From positions 186,001 through 250,000 of the forward strand of contig NZ_JAECRZ010000001.1 of NCBI RefSeq assembly GCF_016019955.1: a stretch of DNA of 64,000 nucleotides, given 5' to 3'. The notes below the pieces were generated by a model that ran no database searches, had not been told where the DNA came from, and saw only the letters and a list, made by a program, of their open reading frames with translations. This document shows, piece after piece, positions 52,147 to 61,073 of this stretch. Position 1 is the stretch's first letter. Each line of letters opens with the position of its first letter. The position numbers and the translations under genes were made by a program. The stretch is from Thiosulfatihalobacter marinus. GTDB lineage: Bacteria; Pseudomonadota; Alphaproteobacteria; Rhodobacterales; Rhodobacteraceae.

Positions 52147-54351
52147 TCAGGCATCGAGCAGGTTGCGAATCCGGTGGGCCAGCTGGACCGGATCGACGGG
52201 TTTGCGCATCAGAATCGGGCCGGTATCGTCTTCATTGGCGGAGTCGGGATAGTAGGCGCTGCAAAAAATCACCGGCAGTGTCGGGCGCATCTGGCGAATG
52301 TGCGCGACAAGGTCTTCGCCGCTCATGCCGGGCATCACCATGTCCGAGATGACCAGATCGTAGCGTTGCGGCTTGGCGCGGAACCGCTCCAGCGCCACCA
52401 GCGGAGATGTGAACGCCTCGACCCGGTATCCAAGCCGAAGCAACACCCGCCGGAATGTTCCGGCGATCTCGGCCTCGTCATCAATGACCATGATCACCTC
52501 GTGCCCGCCCTGCGGCGCCGCGGCGGCCATGGCCACCGATTGCGCCGACAGGCTGGTGGCCGGAATATCGACCGTGAAGCAACTGCCCTGGCCCGGGGTG
52601 CTTTCGACGGAGATGTGCCCGTGCATTTCGTCGACAAGCCCGAACACGACGGACAATCCCAGCCCCGATCCCTTGCCCAGAGGTTTGGTGGTAAAGAAGG
52701 GTTCAAAGAGATGCGCCCTGGTCTGGGCCGACATTCCCGGCCCATCGTCCGAAACGCTTAGACGTACCCAGCCATCGGCGCGCAATTCGCAATTGTCCAG
52801 CCGGTCGTGATGGTCCAGGTTTACCCGGATTGTGCCTTCGTCGCCCCCCAGGGCCTCGGCGGCGTTTCGGCACAGGTTCATCACCACCTGGTGCAGATGG
52901 GTCGGATCGCCCAGCACGGCGGTATTCCCCGACGCCGTGGCCACTTCCAGCGCCACCGTCGGCGGTATGGATGCGCGCAGCAGATTGACGACCTCATCAA
53001 CGATTTGCGACAGGATCACCGGCTGGAGCCTGCCCGGTTCGCGGCGCGCGAATGTCAGCAGCTCCTGGACCAGGCTTTGCGCGCGCCGCGCCGCAATCGC
53101 GATTTGTCCGATCTCTTTTCCAAGATCGCTGTCGGGTTCGGCATCCAGCGCGGCAAGATGCGCAGCGCCGACGATCGTGGTCAGGATATTGTTGAAATCA
53201 TGGGCGACACCCCCGGCCAGCTGCCCCACGGCCTCCAGTTTCTGGGCCCGGACGATCTGTTCGCGTACCTGCCGCTTTTCGGTGATGTCTTCTCCGAAGC
53301 CGATATAGTTGGTGATTTCGCCCGCCGGGTTCACCAGGGGAAGAATGGTGGTTTCGGCCCAGTAGCTGGAGCCGTCCCGACATCGGTTGCGGAACACGCC
53401 ATGCCAGGTTTCACCCCTTGACAGTGTTTTGCGAAGCTCCGAATAGAGGCCGGGCGCGGCATCGCCCGATTGCAGGAACGCCGGCGTTCTGCCGATGATT
53501 TCCGGCAGCGTCCAGCCGGTCATGTCCTGGAATTTCCGGTTCACATACTGGATGCGGGCGTCGGTATCCGTCATCACGATCGTGGCCGGGCTTTGTTCGA
53601 CCGCGGCGGCCAGACGGCTTTGCGCGCGTTCAAGGCGCCGTCTTTCCACGAGTTCGGCCTCGAGACGGGCCACCGCGCCGCGCAGATTGCGCACCAGAAT
53701 CACCAGCAATGTTCCGATGACAGAGGCTGCGAGAACCAGCGCGAACAGCGACAGAAACCCGATCCAGATGAGTTGCCGGCCCTGCCGGACCGCGGCCTCG
53801 ATCCGCGCCGAGCTGCGGCTTTGATGATCGTGCCAGATGCTTTCCAGCTCTGCCAGCGCCCTGATCGCGCCGCTGTCGTCCACCCGAACCAGCGCGTCGG
53901 TCCGGGCCGGCGCCCAGCCCTCCCGGGCCGCGCGGGCCGCAATCGGAATCTTTGCTTCGTAGGCGGCAATCGTCCGTGCGATCCTGTCAAGGGCGTCGGC
54001 CTCGCCCGGCAGCAGGTCGGAGGCGAGAAAATCCGACATGACCGCGTTGAACCGGGCGACCTGGGCGCGGGTCGCCTTCAGATAGGCCGGGTCCTGGCGC
54101 AACACGAAATTCTTGAAATTGTGAATGATCCCGCCATACCCGAGATGTCCGCGAATCGTGCTGATCCAGATGCCTTTTTTCTCGGAGACATTGGCATATT
54201 GCGACCAGCTGGCCTCGACCTCTTCAAACTGTGCGCGGGTTTGAAAACCCAGGGTCAGACCCAGCGCGACAGTGACCAGCAGAAGGGTTGCGGCGGCGGA
54301 GGCAATGGCCAGAAAACGGCGAATCGAAAGTTCCGGTACTTGCGGTGTCAT
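52147..54351 (-). CDS. Hybrid sensor histidine kinase
   Basis: A 734-residue membrane kinase. TM1 at ~13-36, a ~155-residue periplasmic helical sensor region, TM2 at ~192-217, a PAS domain (~250-360; ATIVMTDTDARIQYVN), HisKA with phosphoacceptor His in GGVAHDFNN (~384), an ATPase domain (LCRNAAEAL, SDDGPGM, GLGLSVVFG) and a C-terminal receiver (VIDDEAE, Asp in VISDMVMPG, Lys in MRKP). Start ATG 54351 has AAGGGG upstream. It is divergent from an OmpR-type regulator and upstream of the idr genes on the same strand. Inferred role: sensing iodate or redox state. Not of the AioS type. Confidence 0.88.
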   Translation of the reverse strand: MTPQVPELSIRRFLAIASAAATLLLVTVALGLTLGFQTRAQFEEVEASWSQYANVSEKKGIWISTIRGHLGYGGIIHNFKNFVLRQDPAYLKATRAQVARFNAVMSDFLASDLLPGEADALDRIARTIAAYEAKIPIAARAAREGWAPARTDALVRVDDSGAIRALAELESIWHDHQSRSSARIEAAVRQGRQLIWIGFLSLFALVLAASVIGTLLVILVRNLRGAVARLEAELVERRRLERAQSRLAAAVEQSPATIVMTDTDARIQYVNRKFQDMTGWTLPEIIGRTPAFLQSGDAAPGLYSELRKTLSRGETWHGVFRNRCRDGSSYWAETTILPLVNPAGEITNYIGFGEDITEKRQVREQIVRAQKLEAVGQLAGGVAHDFNNILTTIVGAAHLAALDAEPDSDLGKEIGQIAIAARRAQSLVQELLTFARREPGRLQPVILSQIVDEVVNLLRASIPPTVALEVATASGNTAVLGDPTHLHQVVMNLCRNAAEALGGDEGTIRVNLDHHDRLDNCELRADGWVRLSVSDDGPGMSAQTRAHLFEPFFTTKPLGKGSGLGLSVVFGLVDEMHGHISVESTPGQGSCFTVDIPATSLSAQSVAMAAAAPQGGHEVIMVIDDEAEIAGTFRRVLLRLGYRVEAFTSPLVALERFRAKPQRYDLVISDMVMPGMSGEDLVAHIRQMRPTLPVIFCSAYYPDSANEDDTGPILMRKPVDPVQLAHRIRNLLDA

Positions 54352-54418
54352 TCTCGGCCCCTTCAATTGCGCCGCGAAAGTCGCGAATCTATAACGCATC
54401 ATAGGGGGCCGGTTAATC
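54352..54418. promoter_or_regulatory. Divergent promoter of the kinase and regulator genes
   Basis: A 67-base AT-richer gap containing CGCGAAAGTCGCG, a dyad with a three-base centre at ~54372-54384. Autoregulation here is plausible. Confidence 0.35.
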
Positions 54419-55135
54419 ATGCAACACAGCATTCTAATTGTTGATGACGATCAACAGCTTACGTCGTTTCTTGGGCGATTCTTCGCAAAGCACGGCTATC
54501 AGGCGACAACGGTTGGAACCGCGGCGCAGACCTTTGCCGCGCTTGAAAATGGCGCGTTCGATCTGGTGATCCTGGACTTGATCCTGCCTGATGAGGATGG
54601 GTTGGAAGTGGCCAAGACCTTGCGCAAGACCACCGGGATCCCGATCATCATGCTGACTGCCCGCGACGACATTTATGATCGGATCGTGGGGCTGGAACTG
54701 GGGGCGGATGACTATGTCACCAAACCCTATGAGCCGCGCGAATTGCTGGCGCGGGTGCGCACCGTGTTGCGCCGGACCGCGAAGCATGAGACCGGCGAAA
54801 CGCCCGAGCGGAATTCGCAGCGCGTGATGTGTTTTGACGATTTCGAGCTGGATACCCTGAAGGCATCGGTGTCGCGCCGGTCCGACGGGCAGGTTCTGGA
54901 TCTTACAAGTACGGAATTCGCGCTGCTTCGGGTCCTGTCGGAGGCCGGTGGGGATGTACTTCGCCGCGAAGAGATCCTTGACGCGGTTTATGGCAATGCC
55001 ATCACGATCACGGATCGGGCGATCGACGCCCATGTTGCGCGCCTGCGCAAGAAGCTGTCCGCCGCCGATGCGCGCAGTGACATAATTCGCACCATTCACG
55101 GTGTCGGTTACAAGCTGACAGCGCAAGTCGAATAG
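54419..55135 (+). CDS. OmpR/PhoB-family response regulator
   Basis: A 238-residue two-domain regulator. Receiver: acidic patch VDDDQQ, phosphoacceptor Asp53 in ILDLILPDEDG, Thr in MLTARDD, Lys in VTKPYEP. C-terminal winged helix: LDLTSTEFALLRVL, ITDRAIDAHVARLRKKL and IHGVGYKL. Divergent from the hybrid kinase, with 67 bases between them. Probably phosphorylated by that kinase and binding the 10-bp repeats at 52089. Confidence 0.92.
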   Translation: MQHSILIVDDDQQLTSFLGRFFAKHGYQATTVGTAAQTFAALENGAFDLVILDLILPDEDGLEVAKTLRKTTGIPIIMLTARDDIYDRIVGLELGADDYVTKPYEPRELLARVRTVLRRTAKHETGETPERNSQRVMCFDDFELDTLKASVSRRSDGQVLDLTSTEFALLRVLSEAGGDVLRREEILDAVYGNAITITDRAIDAHVARLRKKLSAADARSDIIRTIHGVGYKLTAQVE

Positions 55136-55222
55136 GCGCCGCCCTGCGCGGACAGGGCCGCGGGACGGTTCTGCGCACGGACGCGGCGCACCGGATGGGA
55201 CAAGTCTGTGTGGCGGGCGCGT

Positions 55223-55250
55223 GAAACAGGCGCCAGAAGGCCCCTGTTTC
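55223..55250. terminator. Hairpin between regulator and fabA 3' ends
   Basis: GAAACAGG / CCTGTTTC stem with a long 12-base loop, between convergent genes. No T run in either direction. The rest of 55136-55285 shows nothing recognisable and contains the right-hand island boundary. Confidence 0.4.
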
Positions 55251-55285
55251 CGGTCACGTACCGGTCAGGCGATGTACAGGCAGCC

Positions 55286-55795
55286 TCAGCTTTCGCTGAG
55301 CGCCACGCGCATGTTCTTGACTTCGTAGATCACTTCGCCATCCGCTTCGACGATGCCGTCGGCGACGCCCATGGTCAGGCGGCGGGTCTGGATCGCCTTG
55401 GTGAAGTCGATCTTGTAGGTCAGCATCTTGCGGTCGGGGCGCACCATGCCTTTGAGCTTGACTTCGCCCACGCCCAGCGCATAGCCGCGCCCGGTCCAGC
55501 CACGCCAGCCCAGATTGAAGCCGGTCAGCTGCCAAAGGCCGTCCAGGCCAAGGCAACCGGGCATGATCGGGTTGCCGGGGAAGTGGCAGTCAAAGAACCA
55601 CAGGTCGGGCGTAATGTCGAATTCCGCAAGGATGTGGCCCTTGCCATGGGCGCCGCCATCGGCCGACACCTCGGTGATCCGGTCCATCATCAGCATCGGC
55701 GGGGCGGGCAGCTGGGCATTGCCGGGGCCAAAGAGTTCGCCGCGGGCGCATTTCAGCAGGTCCGCTTTGTCGAAGCTGGTGGGATAGTCGGCCAT
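55286..55795 (-). CDS. fabA: 3-hydroxydecanoyl-ACP dehydratase/isomerase FabA
   Basis: FabA introduces the cis double bond at the C10 stage in anaerobic-type unsaturated fatty acid synthesis. The 169-residue hot-dog protein has the active-site His in [12 protein letters not shown] and the Asp in [10 protein letters not shown]. Length is standard. It is divergent from irr. Its usual downstream partners fabB and fabI lie 12 kb further on, past the idr island. Confidence 0.96.
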   Translation of the reverse strand: MADYPTSFDKADLLKCARGELFGPGNAQLPAPPMLMMDRITEVSADGGAHGKGHILAEFDITPDLWFFDCHFPGNPIMPGCLGLDGLWQLTGFNLGWRGWTGRGYALGVGEVKLKGMVRPDRKMLTYKIDFTKAIQTRRLTMGVADGIVEADGEVIYEVKNMRVALSES

Positions 55796-55891
55796 GCGGT
55801 TGGGTTCCCTGTCATGTCAGTGGTCAGTCCTGCCCCCTCTAGCACCGTGCCAAGCGGTCCTGCAAGGCGAGTGTGGTCGCAGCCGTCAAGT

Positions 55892-55912
55892 TGCAACTCA
55901 TTTTCATTTGAA
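55892..55912. promoter_or_regulatory. Candidate Fur-family box between fabA and irr
   Basis: A near-palindrome TGCAACTCATTTTCATTTGAA in an AT-rich stretch, written in halves TGCAACTCATT and TTCATTTGAA. The outer TGCAA / TTTGA arms resemble Fur-type boxes. It lies 44 bases before the irr start and ~100 before fabA. Confidence 0.4.
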
Positions 55913-55955
55913 AAACCTGCTCCGGACGGGTTATATGATCAGTCAGGGAACCGAT

Positions 55956-56381
55956 ATGACGCGCATGACTACCCAGGTAAACGACAATGGAACACGGTGG
56001 CTGGCCAGCAAGGGGCTTCGCCCGACACGGCAGCGCGTGGCGCTGGCGTCGCTTCTGGTGGGGGATGGTCAGGACCGGCACGTGACGGCCGAGAGCCTGT
56101 TTGCCGCCGTGCGTGAAGCGGGCGAGAGCGTTTCTCTGGCCACGGTCTACAACACGCTGCGGGCCTTTTGCGAGGCCGGTTTGATGCAGGAAATCACGGT
56201 GGACGGATCCAAGAGCTATTTTGACACCAATACCGGGGACCATCCGCATTTCTTCTGGGAAGACGACCGGGTGCTGACCGATGCGCCGGCGCAGGATTTG
56301 CAGATCACGCGCTTGCCGCAGGCGCCCGAGGGGGCGGAGATTTCCAAGATTGACGTGGTGATCCGGCTGCGCCGGAGCTGA
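55956..56381 (+). CDS. irr: Iron response regulator Irr (Fur family)
   Basis: Irr is a haem-sensing Fur-family repressor that controls iron and haem genes in alphaproteobacteria. The 141-residue protein has the DNA-binding helix LATVYNTLRAFCEAGLMQEI, given here as ATVYNTLRAF and EAGLMQEI, and the HxH-containing DHPHFFWED segment. It lacks the C-terminal CxxC zinc site of Fur, as Irr does. The start is ATG 55956 with AGGGAA seven bases upstream; ATG 55935 is in frame. Divergent from fabA, the common order in this class. Confidence 0.92.
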   Translation: MTRMTTQVNDNGTRWLASKGLRPTRQRVALASLLVGDGQDRHVTAESLFAAVREAGESVSLATVYNTLRAFCEAGLMQEITVDGSKSYFDTNTGDHPHFFWEDDRVLTDAPAQDLQITRLPQAPEGAEISKIDVVIRLRRS

Positions 56382-56438
56382 TTGCCTGCGCCTGTGGCTT
56401 GTGTCAGCATGGGCCGCGAGAGTGAGCGGGAGGATTTC

Positions 56439-57425
56439 ATGAAAGCTGTGACCTGGCGCGCCTTTGGCGCGGCGCGGGATGTATTGCGCATCCAAGAGAT
56501 GGAAACACCGGTGCCCGGTATCGGCGAAGTGGCGGTGCGGGTGGCATTTTCCGGGGTGAACCCGTCGGATGTGAAGGCGCGCGGCGGGGCAAGGCCCGGC
56601 GTGACCAAGCCGCCCTTTGAGGTGATCGTGCCCCATAGCGACGGGGCCGGCGTGATCGCGGCGGTGGGCGCGGGGGTGGATCCGGGGCGCGTGGGCGAAC
56701 GTGTGTGGATCTGGAACGGCCAGTGGCAGCGGCCCTTCGGCACCTGTGCCGAGGTGATCTGTCTGCCCGAAGCGCAGGCGGTGGCATTGCCCGAGGGGGT
56801 ATCGCTGGAAACCGGCGCGGTGCTGGGCATTCCCGGGCTGACGGCTTGTCACTGTGTGTTCGGGGCCGGCGAGGTGGCCGGCAAGACGGTGCTGGTGTCG
56901 GGCGGGGCTGGCTCGGTCGGGTTTCTGGCGGTGCAGCTGGCCAAATGGGGCGGGGCGCGGGTGTTGGCGACCTGCGGCGCGCGCGATATCGCGCGGGTGC
57001 GTGATGCCGGGGCGGACGCGGTGTTTGCCTATGATGACCCGGATCTGGCGCAAAAGATCATGGCGGCAACCGGCGGGCATGGCGTGGATCTGGGTGTTGA
57101 GGTGGAGTTTGGCGCCAATGCCGGTTTGCTGGGCGAGGTGATGGCGCCTTGTGGCCATGTGTCGATCTATGGCTCTGCCCGGGACATGGCGCCGACATTG
57201 CCGTTCGGGCCGATGCTGTTCAAGGCGCTGACGCTGGATATCGTGCTGATCTACATCCTGCCCGCGCCCGAGCGCGCGGCGGCGATCGGCCGATTGCACG
57301 CGGCGCTGAGGGACGGGGCGCTGGTTCTGCCCGCGCCGAACGTCTTTGACATGCAGGCGGCGGCGCAGGCCCATGAGATGGTGGAGCGGGGCGGGCGCAC
57401 GGGGGCGGTGCTGGTCAGGATGTGA
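56439..57425 (+). CDS. NADPH:quinone reductase-like zinc-independent MDR enzyme
   Basis: A 328-residue medium-chain dehydrogenase without zinc ligands, of the quinone oxidoreductase group. SGVNPSDVKARGG, VSGGAGSVGFLAVQLAKW (NADPH motif) and the C-terminal GRTGAVLV are typical. The start is ATG 56439 with GGGAGGA upstream. It follows irr by 57 bases on the same strand and may be co-transcribed. Substrate likely a quinone or enone. Confidence 0.9.
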   Translation: MKAVTWRAFGAARDVLRIQEMETPVPGIGEVAVRVAFSGVNPSDVKARGGARPGVTKPPFEVIVPHSDGAGVIAAVGAGVDPGRVGERVWIWNGQWQRPFGTCAEVICLPEAQAVALPEGVSLETGAVLGIPGLTACHCVFGAGEVAGKTVLVSGGAGSVGFLAVQLAKWGGARVLATCGARDIARVRDAGADAVFAYDDPDLAQKIMAATGGHGVDLGVEVEFGANAGLLGEVMAPCGHVSIYGSARDMAPTLPFGPMLFKALTLDIVLIYILPAPERAAAIGRLHAALRDGALVLPAPNVFDMQAAAQAHEMVERGGRTGAVLVRM

Positions 57426-57494
57426 GGCGCGCGGCGCAAGCGGAGTCCAATCCGTTTGGCACAGGGCGTTTTCTGACGCCGTGTGCCGGGTATC

Positions 57495-58364
57495 TCAGAA
57501 CCATTGCCCCGGTTCCATCAGCCCGAGATCGAGCAATTGGCGCGAGTGCCATTCGAATGGCACGGAATTGTGCCATTTGAAATCGTGGACTTCGAAAGTG
57601 CTGCCCGGATTGGCCTTGAGCGCCTTGGCGGTGCGAAAGGAACAGACTGCCGCCGTCAGGTTGTTGTGCCAGGGGCAGGCATAGGTGTTGTATTCTTCGT
57701 CGCTGAAGGTGAAGCCGGTGCGCAGGCGCAGTCCAGCCTTGGCGCGAAAGATCGAGATGCGGTCTATCTTGCGGCGGGATTGGGGAATGTGTTCCTCGAA
57801 CCGCCAGCGCAGGCCACCGAAAAAATCGAGCTGACGTTCCCTGGGATGGTTGTGATTGTCCGCGTCTGCGCGGGCCAGCGCGTAATAGCCGGTCCGGTCC
57901 ATCTGGGCATCTTCCAGAGAGACCGCGTTGGGCACCGCCGCCAGATCCGGCGCATAGAGATCGATCACATAGGTCAGCATTGCGTCGCGCCGTTCCTCGG
58001 TGTGGAAGGTCAGCATCTCGCCGATCGTGCGGGTCTCGCAGAACGGATAGAACAGGTATTCTGCGTTGAAACAGTAATAGAACCACAATCCCGGCGCGGC
58101 CCCGGCCACGGCGGTGACGGCATCCAGCATGGTCTGACCACGCGGATGATCCATGTGGACGCGCGGGCATCGCTCGGCCAGGTCCGGCGCGATGGAGAAG
58201 GCATCGGGCAGAAAGGCGATGACCGATTTGAAGCCGAGATCCAGATGATGCCGCAGGGTGGTGTCAATCTCGACATCATCCTCGACAAAGATCAGCGCCA
58301 CCGGCCCCTTGGCCAGATGGCTTTTGCCCGCCCGCAGAAAGTGGGAAACGGATGTATACTGCAT
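57495..58364 (-). CDS. Hypothetical protein, possible glycosyltransferase-like
   Basis: A 289-residue cytoplasmic protein conserved, as far as I recall, in roseobacters. It begins MQYTSVSHFLRAGKSHLAKG, then VALIFVEDDVEIDTTLRHHL, GFKSVIAFLP, and FYYCFNAEYLFYPFCETR; YACPWHNNLT near the C-terminus. The VALIFVEDD start and overall pattern recall family 2-type glycosyltransferases but no clear DxD donor site is seen. Standalone, divergent from miaB across 111 bases. Confidence 0.65.
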   Translation of the reverse strand: MQYTSVSHFLRAGKSHLAKGPVALIFVEDDVEIDTTLRHHLDLGFKSVIAFLPDAFSIAPDLAERCPRVHMDHPRGQTMLDAVTAVAGAAPGLWFYYCFNAEYLFYPFCETRTIGEMLTFHTEERRDAMLTYVIDLYAPDLAAVPNAVSLEDAQMDRTGYYALARADADNHNHPRERQLDFFGGLRWRFEEHIPQSRRKIDRISIFRAKAGLRLRTGFTFSDEEYNTYACPWHNNLTAAVCSFRTAKALKANPGSTFEVHDFKWHNSVPFEWHSRQLLDLGLMEPGQWF

Positions 58365-58475
58365 ACCCGTCCTCGCCGTTGTTTTGCCGCCAGATTCGGC
58401 TAATTCGGGGTGCATTGCAAGCCGCCCCTGTTTTGATGTAGGCAGGCGCCCTGAAACCGCGACGGGACCGAAACC

Positions 58476-59801
58476 ATGGCCGATACCAAAAAGCTGTATA
58501 TCAAGACATATGGCTGTCAGATGAATGTCTATGACAGCGAGCGCATGGCCGAGGCGATGGGCGGGGCGGGCTATGAGACGACCGACAGGCCGGACGACGC
58601 GGACATGATCCTGCTGAACACCTGCCATATCCGCGAAAAGGCGGCCGAAAAGGTGTATTCCGAACTGGGTCGGTTCAAGGGGCTGAAGGCCGGGAAGCCG
58701 GATCTGAAGATCGGCGTGGCGGGGTGCGTGGCGCAGGCCGAGGGCGAAGAGATCATGCGGCGTCAGCCGCTGGTGGATCTGGTGGTGGGGCCGCAGGCCT
58801 ATCACCGCCTGCCCGAGATGGAGGCCAGAACACAGGCCGGGCAAAAGGCGCTGGACACGGATTTCCCGGAAGAAGACAAGTTTGAAAAGCTGAAAAGCCG
58901 CCCCAAGGCCAAGCGCGGGCCGACGGCATTCCTGACCGTGCAGGAGGGATGTGACAAGTTTTGCGCCTTTTGCGTGGTGCCCTATACGCGCGGGGCCGAG
59001 GTGAGCCGCCCGGTGGACCGCATCCTGACCGAGGCGCGCGACCTGGTAGAGCGCGGCGTGCGCGAAATCACATTGCTGGGGCAGAACGTGAATGCCTATC
59101 ACGGGGCCGGGCCGCACGGCGACATGACGTTGGCCGGGCTGATCCGGGAACTGGACAAGGTGGACGGGCTGGCGCGCATCCGGTTCACCACCAGCCATCC
59201 CAACGACATGATGGACGACCTGATCGAGGCGCATGGTACCTGCGAGAAACTGATGCCCTATCTGCATTTGCCGGTGCAATCGGGCAGCAACAAGATCCTG
59301 AAGCGCATGAACCGCAGCCACGACCGCGACAGCTATTTGCGGCTGGTCGAGCGCATTCGCGCCGCGCGCCCCGATATCCTGTTGTCGGGTGACTTCATTG
59401 TCGGGTTTCCCGAAGAGACCGAGGCGGATTTTCAGGACACGATGGACCTGATCGAAGAGGTGAAGTACGGGCAGGCATTCAGCTTCAAGTATTCGCCGCG
59501 CCCCGGCACGCCGGCTGCGGAACGTGCGATGGTGGAAGACGGCGAAGCGTCGGACCGGCTGTATCGTTTGCAGGCGCTGATCACGAAGCAACAGCGCGAG
59601 ATCCAGGATTCCATGATCGGGCGCGAGGTGAACGTGCTGTTCGAGAAACCCGGCCGCCTGGCCGGGCAGATGGTGGGCAAGTCTGAATATCTGCACGCCG
59701 TGCATGTTGCGGAGTGTGACGCGGAAATCGGTGAAATCGCGCAGGTCAGAATCGTTGAGAGCGGCGCCAATTCCCTGGCCGGACAGCTGTTGCGCGATTG
59801 A
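58476..59801 (+). CDS. miaB: tRNA-2-methylthio-N6-isopentenyladenosine synthase MiaB
   Basis: MiaB methylthiolates position 37 of tRNAs reading UNN codons. The 441-residue radical-SAM protein has three N-terminal cysteines for the auxiliary cluster ([23 protein letters not shown]), the radical-SAM motif CDKFCAFC, and a C-terminal TRAM domain. Length is standard. In related genomes phoH and ybeY follow; here two small envelope genes intervene. Confidence 0.97.
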   Translation: MADTKKLYIKTYGCQMNVYDSERMAEAMGGAGYETTDRPDDADMILLNTCHIREKAAEKVYSELGRFKGLKAGKPDLKIGVAGCVAQAEGEEIMRRQPLVDLVVGPQAYHRLPEMEARTQAGQKALDTDFPEEDKFEKLKSRPKAKRGPTAFLTVQEGCDKFCAFCVVPYTRGAEVSRPVDRILTEARDLVERGVREITLLGQNVNAYHGAGPHGDMTLAGLIRELDKVDGLARIRFTTSHPNDMMDDLIEAHGTCEKLMPYLHLPVQSGSNKILKRMNRSHDRDSYLRLVERIRAARPDILLSGDFIVGFPEETEADFQDTMDLIEEVKYGQAFSFKYSPRPGTPAAERAMVEDGEASDRLYRLQALITKQQREIQDSMIGREVNVLFEKPGRLAGQMVGKSEYLHAVHVAECDAEIGEIAQVRIVESGANSLAGQLLRD

Positions 59802-59862
59802 TCTCGCAGGGGAAACAATGCCCGGCAATCCGAGAAATTGGTGAATGCCGAAAGCGGGGCCT

Positions 59863-59896
59863 GCCCCATTTGTGCCATGTTTTTGCCATTTTTTTT
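59863..59896 (+). promoter_or_regulatory. Phased GCC-motif array upstream of OmpA-like gene
   Basis: GCCCCATTTGT (59863), GCCATGTTTTT (59874) and GCCATTTTTTTT (59885) have exact 11-bp spacing. It is preceded by CTGCCCC as at 6281. It ends ~135 bases before the OmpA-like start. Confidence 0.5.
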
Positions 59897-60032
59897 CCCG
59901 GTCACGAATAGTTGGCTGGATTAATCCTTCACAAGTGGGCCAATTCCGCTAAGCTGTTCGAATTAGTGAAGGTCTTGATTTCGAAAACGATTCACGGGAT
60001 CGGCTTTCGGGGGATATTGAGAGGATCAAGCT

Positions 60033-60608
60033 GTGGCGGACAATTCGAGAAAGACGATCCGGGCCATACTGGGAGGGATCGCCGCTGTTTGCATGGCAAT
60101 TGTGGCAACCCTGCAACCGGCCTCTGCTCAGAACAAGCGCACCGTTCTGGGGCAGGAATACGTGCCAACGATCTGGGTGGACCCGGACGGGTGCGAACAT
60201 TGGGTCATGGATGACGGCGCCGAGGGGTACATGACCCCGCATGTCAACCGGCAGGGCATTCCGGTCTGTCGACGGGGCAACGTGTGCGGGGTAATGAACT
60301 CGGATCAGTTCTTTGCCACCGACAAGTACAATATCAACTCGGCCAACAAAAAGCGCCTGATGGAATTCTTTCAGAATTCCACTGCCTCGGCATTTATCAT
60401 TGCCGGGCATACCGACAGCCGCGCCAGCGACGAATACAACATGCGCCTGAGCTATAACCGCGCCAACGCGGTGGCCAAGGTGGCCAAGCAGACCGGCGCG
60501 CGGATCGCCGATGTGCGCGGATATGGCGAGCGGATGCCGCGTGCGACGAACAAGACGGCGGCCGGCATGGCCCAGAACCGTCGCGTCGAAATCATCTGTT
60601 TGCGCTGA
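60033..60608 (+). CDS. OmpA-family protein with N-terminal WVDPxGC domain
   Basis: A 191-residue secreted protein. Signal peptide ~1-32 (ending QPASA), a short domain ~45-80 (IWVDPDGCEHWVMDD ... GIPVC), then a C-terminal OmpA-like peptidoglycan-binding domain (FIIAGHTDSRASDEYNMRLS, RRVEIICL). Start is GTG 60033 with GAGG upstream. The short domain is found again in the next gene. No lipobox, so it is periplasmic and bound to peptidoglycan. Confidence 0.85.
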   Translation: MADNSRKTIRAILGGIAAVCMAIVATLQPASAQNKRTVLGQEYVPTIWVDPDGCEHWVMDDGAEGYMTPHVNRQGIPVCRRGNVCGVMNSDQFFATDKYNINSANKKRLMEFFQNSTASAFIIAGHTDSRASDEYNMRLSYNRANAVAKVAKQTGARIADVRGYGERMPRATNKTAAGMAQNRRVEIICLR

Positions 60609-60619
60609 GGAGGGACGAC

Positions 60620-60916
60620 ATGAAACTGAAAATGGGTACGCTCCTTCTGGCGCTGGGCGTCTTGGTGGCGGCATGTGACAACAAGGTCGACAAGACAGTG
60701 GACCGCGGCTGGGACAGCAAGCATCTGAGCACGCTGAAGGCCGGAATCTGGGTCGATCCGAACGGGTGCGACCACTGGATCATCGATGACGGGTTCGAAG
60801 GTTACCTGTCGCAGCGGCTGGACCCGTATGGCAAACCGGTCTGCTCGGGGGCAGCCCCTCCGGGTGTGGCGACAGGGCCGTTCAAGAAAGGCTCGCCGGT
60901 CAAGGATCAGATCTGA
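60620..60916 (+). CDS. Small lipoprotein with WVDPxGC domain
   Basis: A 98-residue lipoprotein. Lipobox LVAAC (Cys19) after a signal peptide, then the domain IWVDPNGCDHWIIDD ... GKPVC (~43-77), closely similar to that of the preceding OmpA-like protein, and a short polar tail. 11 bases after the upstream stop, with GAGGAGGGACG in between; followed by a strong terminator. Probably a membrane-tethered partner of the OmpA-like protein. Function unknown. Confidence 0.82.
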   Translation: MKLKMGTLLLALGVLVAACDNKVDKTVDRGWDSKHLSTLKAGIWVDPNGCDHWIIDDGFEGYLSQRLDPYGKPVCSGAAPPGVATGPFKKGSPVKDQI

Positions 60917-60936
60917 TCCGGCCCACAGGACAAGAG

Positions 60937-60964
60937 ACCGCGCCTCAACCGGCGCGGTTTTTTT
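60937..60964 (+). terminator. Rho-independent terminator
   Basis: Stem ACCGCGCC / GGCGCGGT with a six-base loop followed by TTTTTT, 20 bases after the lipoprotein stop. Confidence 0.9.
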
Positions 60965-61073
60965 GTGCGGTTTCTGCGCGGTCATGGAAAATTCACCAAG
61001 CCGGTGCTTGCGTGTGGCAACGCATCTTGGCACGATCAGGGTACAACGACTCTCTTAAACCCAGGAGATATGC

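Noticed and set aside
43300-55280. Attachment sites, terminal repeats or a transposase marking the island ends
   Set aside because: I compared both junction gaps by eye and found no convincing direct or inverted repeat, and no recombinase or tRNA gene in the window.
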